Counted from the stretch's first letter, positions 11,279 to 24,894 are shown. The stretch is 64,000 bases of DNA from Anthoceros angustus (GCA_010909165.1 VJWM01000007.1:682001-746000), one strand, 5' to 3'. Notes: generated from the sequence alone by a model not told the origin. Numbers and translations: made by a program.

Positions 11279-11588
11279 GATGCTGATGACCAATAGAAGG
11301 GAGAACAATCTCACAGTCGATGATCCTGAATCCTTCCCTGAAACCACCGCTTACGAGTGAAGACACAGCAGCGGCACAGCCATGTAGGGCATGGCCAGCA
11401 AGCCGAGACTGAGAGGAAGGCGTTACAAGACGGGGAAAAGATGCCCCGACTGCTGCGAAGCTGCCGGACAGATTATGCACCTTTCCTTTCCTCGGATCGA
11501 TCCACCTGCTAGCTCGCTCAACAACCAGCTCAGACGCGTTTCCTGTTACGGACTGTGACGAAACGTTGCCCTACATTAGCAACTGTGA

Positions 11589-11597
11589 AAACCCTAA
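11589..11597 (+). promoter_or_regulatory. Telo-box in the CGR1 leader/promoter
   Basis: AAACCCTAA, followed by a further AACCTAA, lies 105-112 bp upstream of the CGR1 start codon. Telo-boxes are typical of plant promoters driving ribosomal-protein and ribosome-biogenesis genes, which fits the gene downstream. Confidence 0.55.
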
Positions 11598-11700
11598 ACC
11601 TAAGAAACCGAAATTTACAGAGACCGAGGACTACACTGAAACGCTCCTGAGAGGCTCGATACTTGGCGAGGGCTGTGAGGGTACTGACCCCAGGATTCCC

Positions 11701-12231
11701 ATGGCGAGCACCGTGGATTTCCGGTGCCTGTACGAGGGCCTAGGCGGGCAGCAGAACAAGAGGAAGCGGTCTGATGTGGAGCCTGAGAATGGCGGCATGC
11801 AGGTAGATGAAGAGGAGGAGGCGAAGTGGAGCAAGAGCAGGAAGGTGGCGGTCGGTACCGGCAAGGATGAGCGCGTCTTCGGCAAGCCTACTTTCGACGG
11901 GGTCATAGCCGGCAAGATCTCCGGCAGGAAGTGGAAGCAGGCCAAAAGCGCCCCGGTGTCGTCTCTCAAGGTGACAGGCCGCAAATCAACGCTGGCGGAG
12001 CGGGATAAGGAGAGGCAGGTGCGCAAAGCCTACCTGGCACGGAAGCAGGAGCTGAAGGAGCAAATCCGGTCCAACAAGGTGGAGAAGCGGCGGCTGAAGG
12101 AGGAGCGCGTCAAGAGAAAGAAGGAGAACGAGCTCCGATCTGGCACCGTGGTGCAGAAGATCACCAATCCCAAGACCTTGAAGAAGATGTCGAAAAAGCA
12201 GAGGAAATTGCTGAGACAAGTTGCTGACTAA
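11701..12231 (+). CDS. CGR1: rRNA-processing protein CGR1 / CCDC86 family, intronless
   Basis: The protein has 176 residues. An N-terminal NKRKRSDVEPENGG nuclear-localisation-like stretch leads to an acidic patch. The conserved C-terminal half carries GKISGRKWKQAKSAPVSSLK, a Lys/Arg/Glu-rich helix (ELKEQIRSNKVEKRRLKEE) and the family end block VVQKITNPKTLKKMSKKQRK. CGR1 family members act in the nucleolus in pre-60S rRNA processing. The frame stays open upstream to 11566, but only through non-ATG codons, so ATG 11701 is the start. The basic coiled tail is predicted to be extended helix. A telo-box upstream fits co-regulation with ribosome-biogenesis genes. Confidence 0.88.
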   Translation: MASTVDFRCLYEGLGGQQNKRKRSDVEPENGGMQVDEEEEAKWSKSRKVAVGTGKDERVFGKPTFDGVIAGKISGRKWKQAKSAPVSSLKVTGRKSTLAERDKERQVRKAYLARKQELKEQIRSNKVEKRRLKEERVKRKKENELRSGTVVQKITNPKTLKKMSKKQRKLLRQVAD

Positions 12232-12798
12232 TCGGAATCCTCTCTGATTGCTCCTCGCCGCTGCCGACGAAGGGGAGCGCACTTGCTGGCTGCCGGCGTC
12301 TTGCGAGAACTGTTCGCAGTATCGCTGAATGATTCCAACCCTCGCTGCTTGCTCCTTCCTCCTCCCTCCTTCGAGCTGATGAAAGAGGTAGCAAGTCGCT
12401 GGCTCGCAGCAGGCTGTTTGCTGGCTCTGGCGATTTTGGTTCGCATCTCGATTTCTTACGTAAACTGCGGAGTTAGTTGTAGGTATGGCAACGTACACTT
12501 CTTAAGTGTTCTTGTTGGACGGGCTTATCTCGGCGACAACTCATTGTACAATAAATGCATCCCGTATGGGTTTTTTATATTCTTACTCAGCTTCGTGTGT
12601 ACTTCCGCAGTCGCCTATGTGACTCTGCACACCACCTGCTCGGAACGGGGTGTGACCAGGACCTAGTCCGGTTCTCGCCTCGTGTTTGATTAAAACTGCG
12701 CTGCAGTGCTGCAGTTCCGACTGACACAAAGGGCGCGGCTCCTCCGAACGCCACGGCACGCTACTGTGCTGCCGCCCCTTCCCCCGGCCCCGGGCGCG
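12232..12798. other. 3' region of CGR1 and 5' region of the MAP kinase
   Basis: No further gene is supported in these 567 bp. The stretch contains the CGR1 3' UTR with a candidate AATAAA signal, then a pyrimidine- and GC-rich leader running into the kinase start codon. Confidence 0.55.
12550..12555 (+). terminator. Candidate polyadenylation signal AATAAA for CGR1
   Basis: AATAAA lies 319 bp past the CGR1 stop codon, between genes in head-to-tail order. It is the only perfect AATAAA I noticed in this gap. Confidence 0.35.
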
Positions 12799-14702
<1,904 letters not shown>

Positions 14703-15429
14703 GTGTCATGATGCCGGTATTTCGGAAATATGTTATCCTGGTGCATCTCTGAAACTTAGACGGGATATTAGACTTTTAGACACCCCCTTTGGAGTGATTG
14801 TGGGACAATCATTGGGATATCCACTCAAGAGCTACGGCAACTCTTTCTTGGGTGAGACACTCGCCATCGGCGTGGTGTTCGTTGGTGTAGTCTACGGTGC
14901 GTCACTAGTGACGTGCCAAAGCTGATCTGAGCTGATTGCAGGGTTGATCTGTAGAGATAAGGGGACCTCTACATTGTGCCTGAAGATTTCGGCACATCGT
15001 AGTGTGTGTGGCCCGTGCAGAAACAGTGGGACTGAGTACACAAGCACCAAACTGCAACCGCTAATACCTGCAGTTCGACCTAATTTATTTGTACAGTGAA
15101 CTTGAAAGAAATGCACCTTCAATGCAGACCACCTGCAGAGGATAACCTTACGTTCTGCATGAAGTACTCATTAACTTCATCCAGTTCCAAGTTGCTCTTA
15201 TAGCAAATTGCGCGATTCAAACGCCACATCACGTCGATATTGACTTGTGGTCCCACAGTCTGGTAGAGTGTCATGGTCCACGTGATACTTTGAACCGTTT
15301 GCTCCGCTGTCCAGGATCCCAAACAAGTTTCCAACCGTCTTTTTCTAGTAGAACAGCGTGCAACAACAGACAGTATTTTACGATATTTTATGCTACTGTT
15401 CTGACACGAAAGTCTTGGCACGATGAAGC
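14703..15429. other. 3' flank of the MAP kinase, no gene recognised
   Basis: These ~730 bp contain the kinase 3' UTR and unassigned sequence. Two open frames on the minus strand (14892-15122 and 15119-15421) show no family similarity or splice support and are not annotated. Confidence 0.5.
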
Positions 15430-16327
15430 GCTACAGCAACATATGGAAGGCCTCATGGAGCTATGATGCGTTGCAGCTCGCAAACCTTTCCACCGTAAAC
15501 TTCGTTAGAAAGGAGATAGTACCTACAAATCTTCTCGCTGGCCTTTTTTCTCGACTCAAATCACAGCAAGAGCCTTACAACTCAGTATATAAAATACCGG
15601 CACAAGCTCAAGATGACAAACATACAATCTGCAAAAAGGGTGAGACTATTCACCATAGTAAACGAATTTGTCTCATACATTGCACACATTTCCTGAACCA
15701 CCTGTTATTAAAGTGGAACACAACTCACACATTCTGCAAGTTTTCAGACCCTCTTATATCAGCATCCCCTGTGTCTAATATAACCAAAGAGCTGATGGCA
15801 CTGGTAGGAAGGCAGCTGTAACACCTGGAAGGCCCCAACCTAGGAGCAATGATAGGTTAGATTACTGGAACCTTCTCACCGTCGGCTTACTTAGAAAGGA
15901 GGTGGCACCTATACCTTCATGCAGTCACCTTCATCACTGTACCCAAGCTAGTCCCAGCGACTGACCACGTTCGATATCATTGTGCAAATTTTCATGCACT
16001 CTTATACAGGTGAAAACAGTCTTAGCGCATGCAATGCCTAGTAAACAGGTGATGACCCTAGTACGGAGGCAACTGCACCACATGGAGGGTCTCCAGCTAA
16101 ACGCGATGGGCTGCAGAACTGGAGCCTTCTGCCTTCAGCTTCGTTAGAAAGAAGATAGGTACCCACAGTTAACTTGTAATGGCCTTCTCTCTCAACTCAC
16201 AGATTCCCAACTCAATACGTGGAATCTGGGTCGCAGAAGCTCAAAACCAACAGACATATCAGGCAGTTACCACGGTAAGCCCTTGGACAAATACCGACAC
16301 AGAATGATCTCATTGTTGCTAGATACA
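15430..16327. repeat. Three diverged tandem repeats downstream of the HSF gene
   Basis: Units begin near 15435, 15816 and 16066. Each has an 'ACCACATGGAAGGCCTCC'-like start, an '(C)CTTC..CCTTCGTTAGAAAGGAGAT' core, a 'GTACC(T/C)ACA' stretch and a tail with CTCAA and CACAG or CTCTTATA elements. The first and third align along most of their length and the middle one is shorter. They lie past the stop codon of the HSF gene (minus strand) and may be transcribed with its 3' UTR. Confidence 0.6.
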
Positions 16328-18175
16328 TCAGGGCTTTAAAACCGGTGCCAGTTGACCCATCTGCTCTGCGAGTTGATCTACACTTGGCTTACTGTACAGC
16401 CATGGCTCACCACCACCTCCAGCAATGTCTCCATGGTCAATGGGGTCCGGCATATCTTCTGCCTCTGGCTCTGTACCTGGTGACTCAGCTGTACTTCCAG
16501 ACAAGAACTGCTCCCAAAATACATCATTCACAGCAGAGCCTACAACTACACTGTCTGCTGTGGTACTCACCTCTGCTTCAGGGGAATACGTATTCACATC
16601 ACCATCAAGGCCTAACTCCAAAGCCATAGCATCCCCATTCGATTCTCTCAGTTTTAAGCCTATCCCAGAATCGTCAAAAGTGGCAGTCTCCAGTTCTGGA
16701 GAACATATAGCATTATCCGCATCCACGCTGATTGTAGGTAACTGAACTGTTCGTGGAGACGGATGAGAGAGGTGAAATTGGGAATCCCCCACAAAGTCAT
16801 TGCCTGTTTGATTAACTAGTGCTTCTGGCCCGGAAGGAGGTACATGCATCTCAGTTAGGGTCACGCCTGACTGCCGACTTTCCTGCATCTGTTCCCCCGA
16901 GCTGCCCAAGTCTCGAAATAACGCTTCCAATGTGTTGCTTGCCTCAACTTTGTTACTCTCAGAGGAGTTGAACAACTGCAGAAGCATAGCCCGTGCGTCG
17001 TTCGAGCCAGGTTGATACCTGACTATCTGACCATCATTTTGGGCCCCATGGTCACCTGATTCACCGTCAACTTCTTGCTTGGGTAATCGCCTCTTCTTCC
17101 TGACTGTTGCTGCAAGCCGCTTGTTGGTCTCATTCTGATGCACAAGTTGGGCAAGAAACGTAGGGTTCTGCATAGCTTTAGCTAAAAATGACATCATCTG
17201 TTGCTGACGTTGTTCTGTAACTTGCAACCGTTGCCCCATGACCTGCAGGACAATGCGATCTCCAGGAGGTCACAAAAGTACTCCAGAAAAGAACCGCAGC
17301 TCAGCTGAGAAAGGGATTTTCACTCCATGAGATGTAAACAAATTGCAATGCAGTAAGTACGTAATCAGATTATCACCTGTAGCTCCCTTTCTGTTGATTG
17401 TTGTTGCTGGCGCAATCTCACTAGTTCCAGCATGAGGACGTTCTTGTCACGCTTTAATCTTTCAATTTCACCTTCCAACCCAAACTTCCCAACCTCCACG
17501 CACGCCCCTACACTTGAGCTTTGGGACTGTTGCTGCTGCTGCGGTTGACCATGGGATACAGGTTTCCGGCGGTGAATGTTTTTCAGAAGGTGCCTCTGCC
17601 CACGCAAGAATCCTTCATTCGCAAATTCCCACCGGTCTGGATCTACCTTGCGGAAACCCTACAATACCCAGAGCTTTAAGACACGTACATCCCGGACGTG
17701 GCAGAAAACTGGATAGGGATTAGCAGCCTGGCACAACGAAACCCTCACCACAAGAACATTACATCTGCTGTAACTTCTTCATTGACGGGGAAATGGGGCC
17801 TGGCTATCTCACTGGACAGGGCAGCTCTCAACTTACATAAGTGTTCAGCTGTCGAACAAAACTCGAGAAATTGTTGTGCTTGAAGTATTTGGGAAGAAGG
17901 TCGCGCGCAAACTCAGGAGGATTCCACACAATAAAACTGTTATTGCTGTTGCTCCAAGACACAGTCGCGTCTGTGGCAGGATCATCTACCATGTCGAAAG
18001 TCTTAGTCAGAAAAGGAGGTGGAGCCGAGCTTTGCAGGCCATCCATCGGCTGAGGAGCGGAAGTCGTAAACGCCTTCTCTGCAGGAGGCACTGTGCTAAT
18101 CAACCGAGTGTTCATCATGTTGTCCTTGGCCTCGGGAGACCACTGAGTGACTGGACTCACGGAAGGGGAACCCAT
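16328..18175 (-). CDS. HSFA1: Heat-shock transcription factor, class A1-like, complete, 3 exons
   Basis: Exons (minus) are 18175-17837, 17658-17377 and 17242-16328, giving 511 residues. The DNA-binding domain ([57 protein letters not shown], then [20 protein letters not shown]) is split by the intron at the position conserved in plant HSFs. The oligomerisation region ([20 protein letters not shown], then heptads with the class A insert) ends exon 2. Exon 3 has a basic nuclear-localisation cluster (RKKRRLPK) and an acidic C-terminus with an AHA activator motif [10 protein letters not shown] (16499-16528). A nuclear-export-like Leu stretch ([13 protein letters not shown]) closes it. It activates heat-shock genes through nGAAn elements. 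The assignment to subclass A1 comes from the layout and single strong AHA motif. Confidence 0.93.
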
Positions 18176-18649
18176 TGCCTCCGCCTGTGGTATTCAACAC
18201 ATACCCAGCAAGCCAGCCTCCACAGCTGCAATCGGATGAGTCATCGCAAGAGCCATAGGAGAAAGGAGCTAAAGAGCTGAAGGCAACAGGCATACTCAAG
18301 CGGACGAGTGATGGGGGAAACGCGTGTTCTGCACCGTAGCGTTTCAGTCCAGTCCATGACAATGGTCGTAATCGCAGTCGTAGCAAACCCCCAACACCCC
18401 CTAGGAGGTTTCTTTCCCTTTTTGATGATAGTGGATGTCTTGAGGGTGTTTTATTCACGAAATCAACCAAATCGTATACACCAAAAGCAGAATAACCAAA
18501 CCCCAAAATCTTTATATTATACACGTTAGAGCAACATCTTGCCACATATTGAGGTGAAAAAACGATGGGAAAAGCCCATCTAGGAGGGGACAACCAAAGG
18601 GGACCAGGGGATCAAGGTGAAGAGGAGCAACTAAGCTCCCTACCTAAAG
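18176..18649. other. 5' flank of the HSF gene
   Basis: No ORF with family similarity. The sequence is AT-rich from about 18420 to 18560 and probably holds the HSF promoter and leader. I did not see a clear inverted nGAAn heat-shock element. Confidence 0.5.
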
Positions 18650-19534
18650 TCACCTACTGCACCCACAATGTCATATGCAGGAAGAATAAACGGCCCGCAA
18701 ACCACGGAGGTAGAGGAAGATGCGCCACACCGCCGCCGCCTTGTGGAGGATCGCTGAGAGCGCCCGCTGAAGGGCAATTGAAACCCGCTGGTGAAGTACG
18801 AGAGGGAGCCGCACCGTGTCACGCATGGTAAGCTTTGGCATGTGACAACAAATTTGTCAAAGTCCTCAACCATTGCTCCATACGCTTAGTGCAAGCGGAA
18901 TAAAGAGGTGGCCCGCTTGCATCGTGCTATATTTGCGGACCTTGAGAGCCACCGCCCGGCAGCAGCCTCAACTCGACGAAGTGATGACCGAGCGAGATGG
19001 TGTCTCGTGTAGGATCGGTAACCACCACATCTCGCCATCAAACCGGTCGCTGACGGATAAGTGCACGTCGATTGAACGACCAGACGGAGAGTATACATCC
19101 GCCTCCTCCATGCCATGTAGCCGCTTTCGCGGCGATGGCGAACATGACATCGCTGGATGGCGCCGTGAGTGGCAATGCGATGACTGGGACAACGAGCAAG
19201 GTGTACCCTGAATCATCGAGGCGAGCCGCACTCGCAAGTAAGGAGCGAAGAAGCCACGGTGGAGGCGAGCCAAGACTAATCGCATCGCAGAGTGAAGGTG
19301 GTGGTGCGATGTGAAACCCGTATGCATGGGCGGGCCAACAGCCAAGCACTGCGCCTTCCGTAACAAGAGCGAGCCGCCTTGTGGGATGGAGGGGTCCCGG
19401 AGGGCGATCGAAAGCCCGGCCGAGCCGCCTCGGCAGATGCCTCGCAACCCTCGAAACCATCAAATGTCGAGAAAGGAGGGAAGTCCTTCCGAGCATCCAC
19501 CGATAACATGTCCCTAGCTTGCCTTATGGACGCT

Positions 19535-20975
19535 TGAGAGAGAAGGTTCCCTCCTCCACACTGATACGAGATCCTCCGTAAAGGGCCCGCCATGGAGGAT
19601 GAACCGAGGCAGAGGGCCCAACCGGAAAGCCACCGAGGAATAGAAGACCTCCAGAGAGTGCCTCCAAATTGCAGGTAGGGATGCTTGCTGGGCCGACGCC
19701 TATAGGGCCCAACGCCTGTGAAAGCCACCGAGGAATAGAAGACCTCCAGAGAGCCTCCAAATTGCAGGTAGGGATGCTTGCCACGGGCCGACGCCCATAG
19801 GGCACTCAAAAGCCCCGAGCCCAAGATGTCCCCAGAGTATCCATAATCTTCCTATCAAACCGCAATGGACAAAAAGTCGGGACTGAGGCAACAGTGATGA
19901 GGTAACTGTGGCGCCTAGCAAAAGAGGAAAGAATTCCAAAGGCCACCTGTATCCACCAAAGAAAGGAGGTCCTCGACATGGGAGAGGTCATGAGAGCCAG
20001 TCCGTGAAGCTTGAGGGGGAACCGGCAACCCCTGAAACCATCGATAATAAATGTCGAGAAAGGAGGAAGTCCTTAGGCATTGATAACATGTCCTAGCTTG
20101 CCTCAAGGGCGTTTGGAGAGAAGGTTCCCTCCTCCACACGTCGAGATCCTCGAGAAAGGGCTGTCATGGAGGATGAACCGAGAAGCCAGGCGAGAGAGGG
20201 CCCAGCGCGAAAGCCGGGAAGAGACCTCCAGTGAGCGGAACTGTGCCTCAAATTGCAGGTAGGGATGCTTGCCAGTGAGCGAGATCGCCCATAGGGCACT
20301 CAAAAGCCACAGGCCCAGGATGTCCCCGAGTATCCATAATCTTCCTATCAAACCGCAATGGACAAAAAGTCGGGACTGAGGCAACAGTGATGAGGTAACT
20401 GTGGCGCCTAGCAAAAGAGGAAAGAATTCCAAAGGCCACCTGTATCCACCAAAGAAAGGGAGGTCCTCGACATGGGAGAGGTCATGAGAGCCAGTCCGTG
20501 AAGCTTGAGGGGGAACCGGCAACCCCTGAAACCATCGGTAATAAATGTCGAGAAAGGAGGAAGTCCTTGAGCATCCGCGATAACATGTCCCTAAGCTTGC
20601 CTCAAGGGCGTTTGGAGAGAAGGTTCCCTCCTCCACACGTCGAGATCCTCAGAAAGGGCTGTCATGGAGGATGAAGCAAAAGCCAAAGCGAGGCGAGAGA
20701 GGGCCCAGCGCGAAAGCCGCGGGAAGAGACCTCCAGTGAGGCGACACTGCCTCAAATTGCAGGTAGGGATGCTTGCCAGTGAGCGGATCGCCCATAGGGC
20801 ACTCAAAAGCCCAGGCCCAGGATGTCCCCGAGTATCCATAATCTTCCTATCAAACCGCGTAGGACAAAAGTGTCGGGGGCCGGAGGCGTCTGGATGAGGT
20901 AACGGGCGCCTAGCAAAAGCAGGAAAGAATTCCAAAGGCCACAGCATCCTCCGGCAAAGGAGGTCCTCGACATGG
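19535..20975. repeat. Three tandem units of the LINE 3' segment
   Basis: The marker GGAGAGAAGGTTCCCTCCTC recurs near 19538, 20115 and 20615, so units are ~580 and ~500 bp with a truncated third (to ~20975). Shared text includes ATTGCAGGTAGGGATGCTTG and ATCTTCCTATCAAACCGC. The first unit contains a further ~100-bp internal duplication (about 19625-19700 against 19720-19795). On the minus strand it encodes broken pieces such as FECPMG and PLRFDRKIMDT. Confidence 0.85.
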
Positions 20976-22003
20976 GAGAGGTCCTCTGCGAGCTGGTCAG
21001 AAGCTCCGATGAAGTCGAGGCAGAGGGACCCCTAGAATCAGCCCAAAGCCAAAGCAATCTCCTGGAAATTGCAAAGTAGGTAGAATCCCGACGGAGACAA
21101 AGACTGCACTTGACCTTCAAGCCCCACCAAAGAAAGCTCATGAGAGAAGAGCTCAAAGGCCTCCTTAACTTTGTCCCTAGGCCCAGGATGTGAGAGTCGC
21201 CCACAAGGGAAGACACGCTACTGAGAAGGCGGCCTAGATAGGGCCCTATAGTGAGCAATGGCGAAGAGAGCACCGCCTAGGGGTCGCCTTGCCCGGTACC
21301 GTGGCCGATTCCAAGACAGAGACAAGAACTCAAGAGACGCTCTTGTGGCCGGTAGTAGAGGTTGGAAGACCTCCGTAGAAGCACCGACAAAAGGTATAAG
21401 GCTCCCCAAGACGCCAAGATCCCTAAGCTCCTCGAAGATGACGCTCCTAGAAATGGTATTGAAGGCGTTCTCGACATCAACCTGTAAGACCACCCACTCC
21501 GGGTGGGTATCAAGGCATGCCTTCACTCCAAGCACCACAGACTCACAGCCCCCCGGAGTGGCAATGCCAAATTGAAGGGGGTTGAGGTGCTGCTGAAGAA
21601 GAGAGCGGCACTGAAGGGCAATAGTGCGGCCGAGTAGTCGCATGAAGGCTTCCCCGACCGCGAGTGGGCGCACGCCCGAGCCTGGGGCAGGCTTGTCCAT
21701 AGCGACAAGCCTGCTAGCTGCAAGAACATGGGAAATCCGGTGAGGCGTCTCACCCCGAGCCACCGCAGCTGCAGAAAAGAGCCTGGGAAGCCACTAGATG
21801 GATCTTCGGGAGAAAAGGTCCCCGAGGTGTTCAAACACCATTCCCGACAACCCGGATGAAAGATGTGGGGTCGAGAGTGCCAGAGCAAAAGCCGCCCGAT
21901 CCAGAGAAGGATCCTCCGGACGAGTCGATATGTCCGGGGATGGCATCCTTGGAGCCGGATGGAGGCACGAGGGCAACAATGGTCTCCTCAGGCGGGGGCT
22001 AGG
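20975..22003 (-). pseudogene. Reverse transcriptase, copy A (broken)
   Basis: Longest open piece is 21763-21218, carrying RT motifs up to PLGGALFAIAHYRAL. The catalytic YADD-like box is altered to VGDS, and downstream sequence shifts frame. It is about 90 per cent like copy B by eye, separated only by indels and scattered substitutions. Confidence 0.8.
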
Positions 22004-23005
22004 GGAGAGGTCATGAGAGCCAGTCCAGAAGCTCCCGATGAAGTCGGGAACCAAGGGGACCCCTAGAACCAGCCCAAAGCCGAGCAATCTCCATGGAAAT
22101 TGCAAAGTAGGTAGAATCCCGACGGAGACAAAGACGCAGACTGAGCCTTGACCTTCAAGCTCACCAAAGAAAGCTCATGAGAGAAGAGCTCAAAGGCCTC
22201 CTTAACTTTGTCCCTGTGCCCGAGGATGTGAGAGTCGCGCCAAATAAGGAAGACAATACTGAGAAGGCGGCCCTAGATAGGGCCCTATAGTGAGCAATGG
22301 CGAAGAGAGCACCGCCCAGGGGTCGCCTTGCACCTGTGGCCGATTCCAAGACAGAGACAGCAAATCCTGAAGAGACGTTCTTGTGCTGGTAGTAGAGGTT
22401 GGAAGACCTCCCGTAGAAGCACCGGACAAAAGGTATAAGGCTCCCCAAGACGCCGCCAGCATCCCTAAGCTCCTCGAAGATGACGCTCCTAGAAATGGTA
22501 TTGAAGGCGTTCTCGACATCAACCTGTAAGACCACCCACTCCGGGTGGGTTTCAAGGCATGCCTTCACTCCAAGCACCACAGCACCACGGAGTGGCAATG
22601 CCAAATTGAAGGGGTTGAGGTGTCAAGAAGAGAGCGAGGCGGGGGGCAATAGTGCGGCCGAGTAGTCGCATGAAGGCTTCCCCGACCGCGAGTGGGCGAC
22701 GCCGAGCCGCGCGTCCATAGCGACAAGCCCGCTAGCCGCAAGAACATGGAAATCCGGTGAGGCATCTCACCCCGAGCCACCGCCGAGAGAAAAGAGCCTG
22801 GGAAGCCACTAGATGGATCTTCGGGAGAAAAGGTCCCCGAGGTGTTCAAACACCATTCCCGACAACCCAGATGAAAGATGTGGGGTCGTAGAGTGCGAGC
22901 AAAAGCCGCCGATCCAGGAGAAGGGATCCTCCGGACGAGTCGATATGTCCGGGGATGGCATCCTTGGAGCCGGATGGAGGCACGGAGGGCAACAATGGTC
23001 TCAGA
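22003..23005 (-). pseudogene. Reverse transcriptase, copy B (broken)
   Basis: Tandem duplicate of copy A in the same orientation. It keeps HPEWVVLQVDVENAFNTIS and PLGGALFAIAHYRAL but has several small deletions that interrupt the frame near 22625-22715, and WRDS replaces the YADD-like box. Confidence 0.8.
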
Positions 23006-23104
23006 AGCCAGGGAGGGTCGAAGAGCACATGAGCATACTCACTGCCGCCGCTTTTGCAACGACGCAGTTTGTTGCATTACCCGGACCTGCTCCAACCGCT
23101 GCGG

Positions 23105-24890
23105 CAGATTCCCCGAGCCTTGGCAAAGACGCAAAGCCTCCTCACGGAGGGATGCCTACTACCGCGCCAAGACGGCTAGCAACTTCCCGATGCCCAAGCC
23201 CCACCCCTAGAACACCAAGGCACCACCGGGAGAAGCGGAGAAGGCACCAAGCTAACTCGCCCCTGGGATCGAGCGCAAGGCGATCCAAGGAAGACGGAAC
23301 GCCAAACGCATCATCATGAAGGTGGCGGGGAAGCCTGCGGAAGATGCGCGGGCATGGAAAGCGGGTTTCAAACATCCCAAGTAGGTCCAGCTGACCCCGC
23401 AACCATTCCCAGGAAGAGAGAGGCACCCCGCGAAGGACGAAACTAGACGCCAAAGCCTGCACTGCGGAACTGGAGGAGGTCGCAATGTGCACTTTGACAG
23501 CCCAAGTAGTCTAGTCGAAATCTTTATGCATGTGCCCAATGTGGGTTTTCACCCCCTTGACACCGCAGCAGAATTGAGCACAGACAAGACACGGACTGTC
23601 CTTAACGGTCACAGGAGGTGTAGACCGCCCCATTGGGAAGGGTACTAAAAGAACCCGCAAACGCCGTGAGGGGCGTGGCCGAGGAGGTACCGGGACCGGA
23701 CAAACGACCCCACCTTAGGACATACGAGGTGTGAGTCTGTGGCGAACCCCAAAAGGCGGCCAAAGAGCTCTACCTAGAGGGACCGCAACCCACAAAACCA
23801 CCGACCCACCAAACTAGCGCCTGCACCGCAACTCAGAACCAAAAGTCAGGGGTAGGAAATCCACCACGAAAAGGCCGAACAAAATCGGGAAAAATAAATT
23901 CCCACCGCCACCGCAGAACACACGACCGGCTGCAACTCCGGTGGCACACTAGCGGGCGTGAACCCCACTGGCCCCGCCTGGAGCCGGATGGAGGCACGGA
24001 GGGATGCCCGCCCGCTCCGCGCCGAGCCTTGGCGACGCAAAGCCTCCTCACGGAGGGATGCCCGATCCACCGGCCGGCGAAGGCGGCTAGCAACTTCCGA
24101 TGCCCAAGCCCCACCCCTAGAACAGAAACCAGGAGAAGCGGAGAAGGCACCAAGCTAACTCGTCACAGGGATCGGCGCAAGGCGATCAAGGGAAGGCGGG
24201 CATGGAAGCGGGCATCATCATGAAGGTGGCGGGAAGCTGCGGAAGATCTTGCGGGCATGGAAGCGGGTTTCAAACATCCCAAGTAGGTCCGGTGACCCGC
24301 AACCATTCCTGTGAAGAGAGAGGCACGGAGGGATGCCCGATCCAGAGAAGGCACCACCGGGAGAAGGCACCACCGGAGGAGGTCGCAATGTGCACTGGCA
24401 GTAGTAGTCTAGTGAAATCTTTATGCATGTGCCCAATGTGGGTTTTCACCCCTTGACACCGCAGAGAGTTGAGCACAGACACGGTGTCCCTTAGAGTCCA
24501 GGAGGTGTAGACCGCCCCATTGGGAAGGTACTAAAAGAACCCATAAGCCGATCGTGGCCGAGGAGGTACCGGGACCGGACAAACGACCCGACCTTTCTGG
24601 GACATCTGGTGTGAGCTCCGTGTGGCGAACCCCAAAAGGCGGCCAAAGAGCTCTACCTAGAGGGACCGCAACCCACAAAACCACCGCCGACCCACCAAAC
24701 TAGCGCGCACACCGCAACCAAAAGTGGGTAGGAAATCCACCATCAGAAAAGGCCGAACAAAATCGGGAAAAATAAATTCCCACCGCCACCGCATGACACA
24801 CGCCGGCCGCAACTCCGGTGGCACACTAGCGGCGTGAACCGGCCCCGCCTGCCCGCCCGCCTCTGGAGCCGGATGGAGGCACGGGCCACC
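23105..24890. repeat. Two tandem units of the LINE 5' segment (about 0.9 kb each)
   Basis: Units are about 23105-24030 and 24030-24890. Both start near 'GACGCAAAGCCTCCTCACGG', share TTTATGCATGTGCCCAATGT (near 23521 and 24421) and the CCGACCCACCAAACTAGCGC stretch, and end in GGAGCCGGATGGAGGCACG. Open frames on either strand are broken and I cannot assign a domain. Confidence 0.85.
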
Positions 24891-24894
24891 CCGT

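Larger units (their letters stand above)
18650..24890 (-). mobile_element. Decayed LINE-type (non-LTR) retroelement with internally repeated segments
   Basis: Read on the minus strand the block runs from a 5' part (~24.9-23.1 kb) through reverse transcriptase (~23.0-20.9 kb) to a 3' part (~20.9-18.65 kb). RT text includes GVRPLAVGEAFMRLLGRTIA, TPGGCESVVLGVKA, VLQVDVENAFNTISRS (motif A Asp) and PLGGALFAIAHYRAL. The place of the (F/Y)ADD box reads VGDSHILG in one copy and WRDSHILG in the other. Many frame breaks make the element inactive. No endonuclease domain, poly(A) tail or target-site duplication was recognised. Each segment is present two or three times in tandem. Non-LTR elements with a similar RT occur in basal streptophytes. 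Confidence 0.78.

Noticed and set aside
18650-24890. A functional retroelement
   Set aside because: Frame breaks throughout and an altered catalytic YADD-like box in both RT copies.
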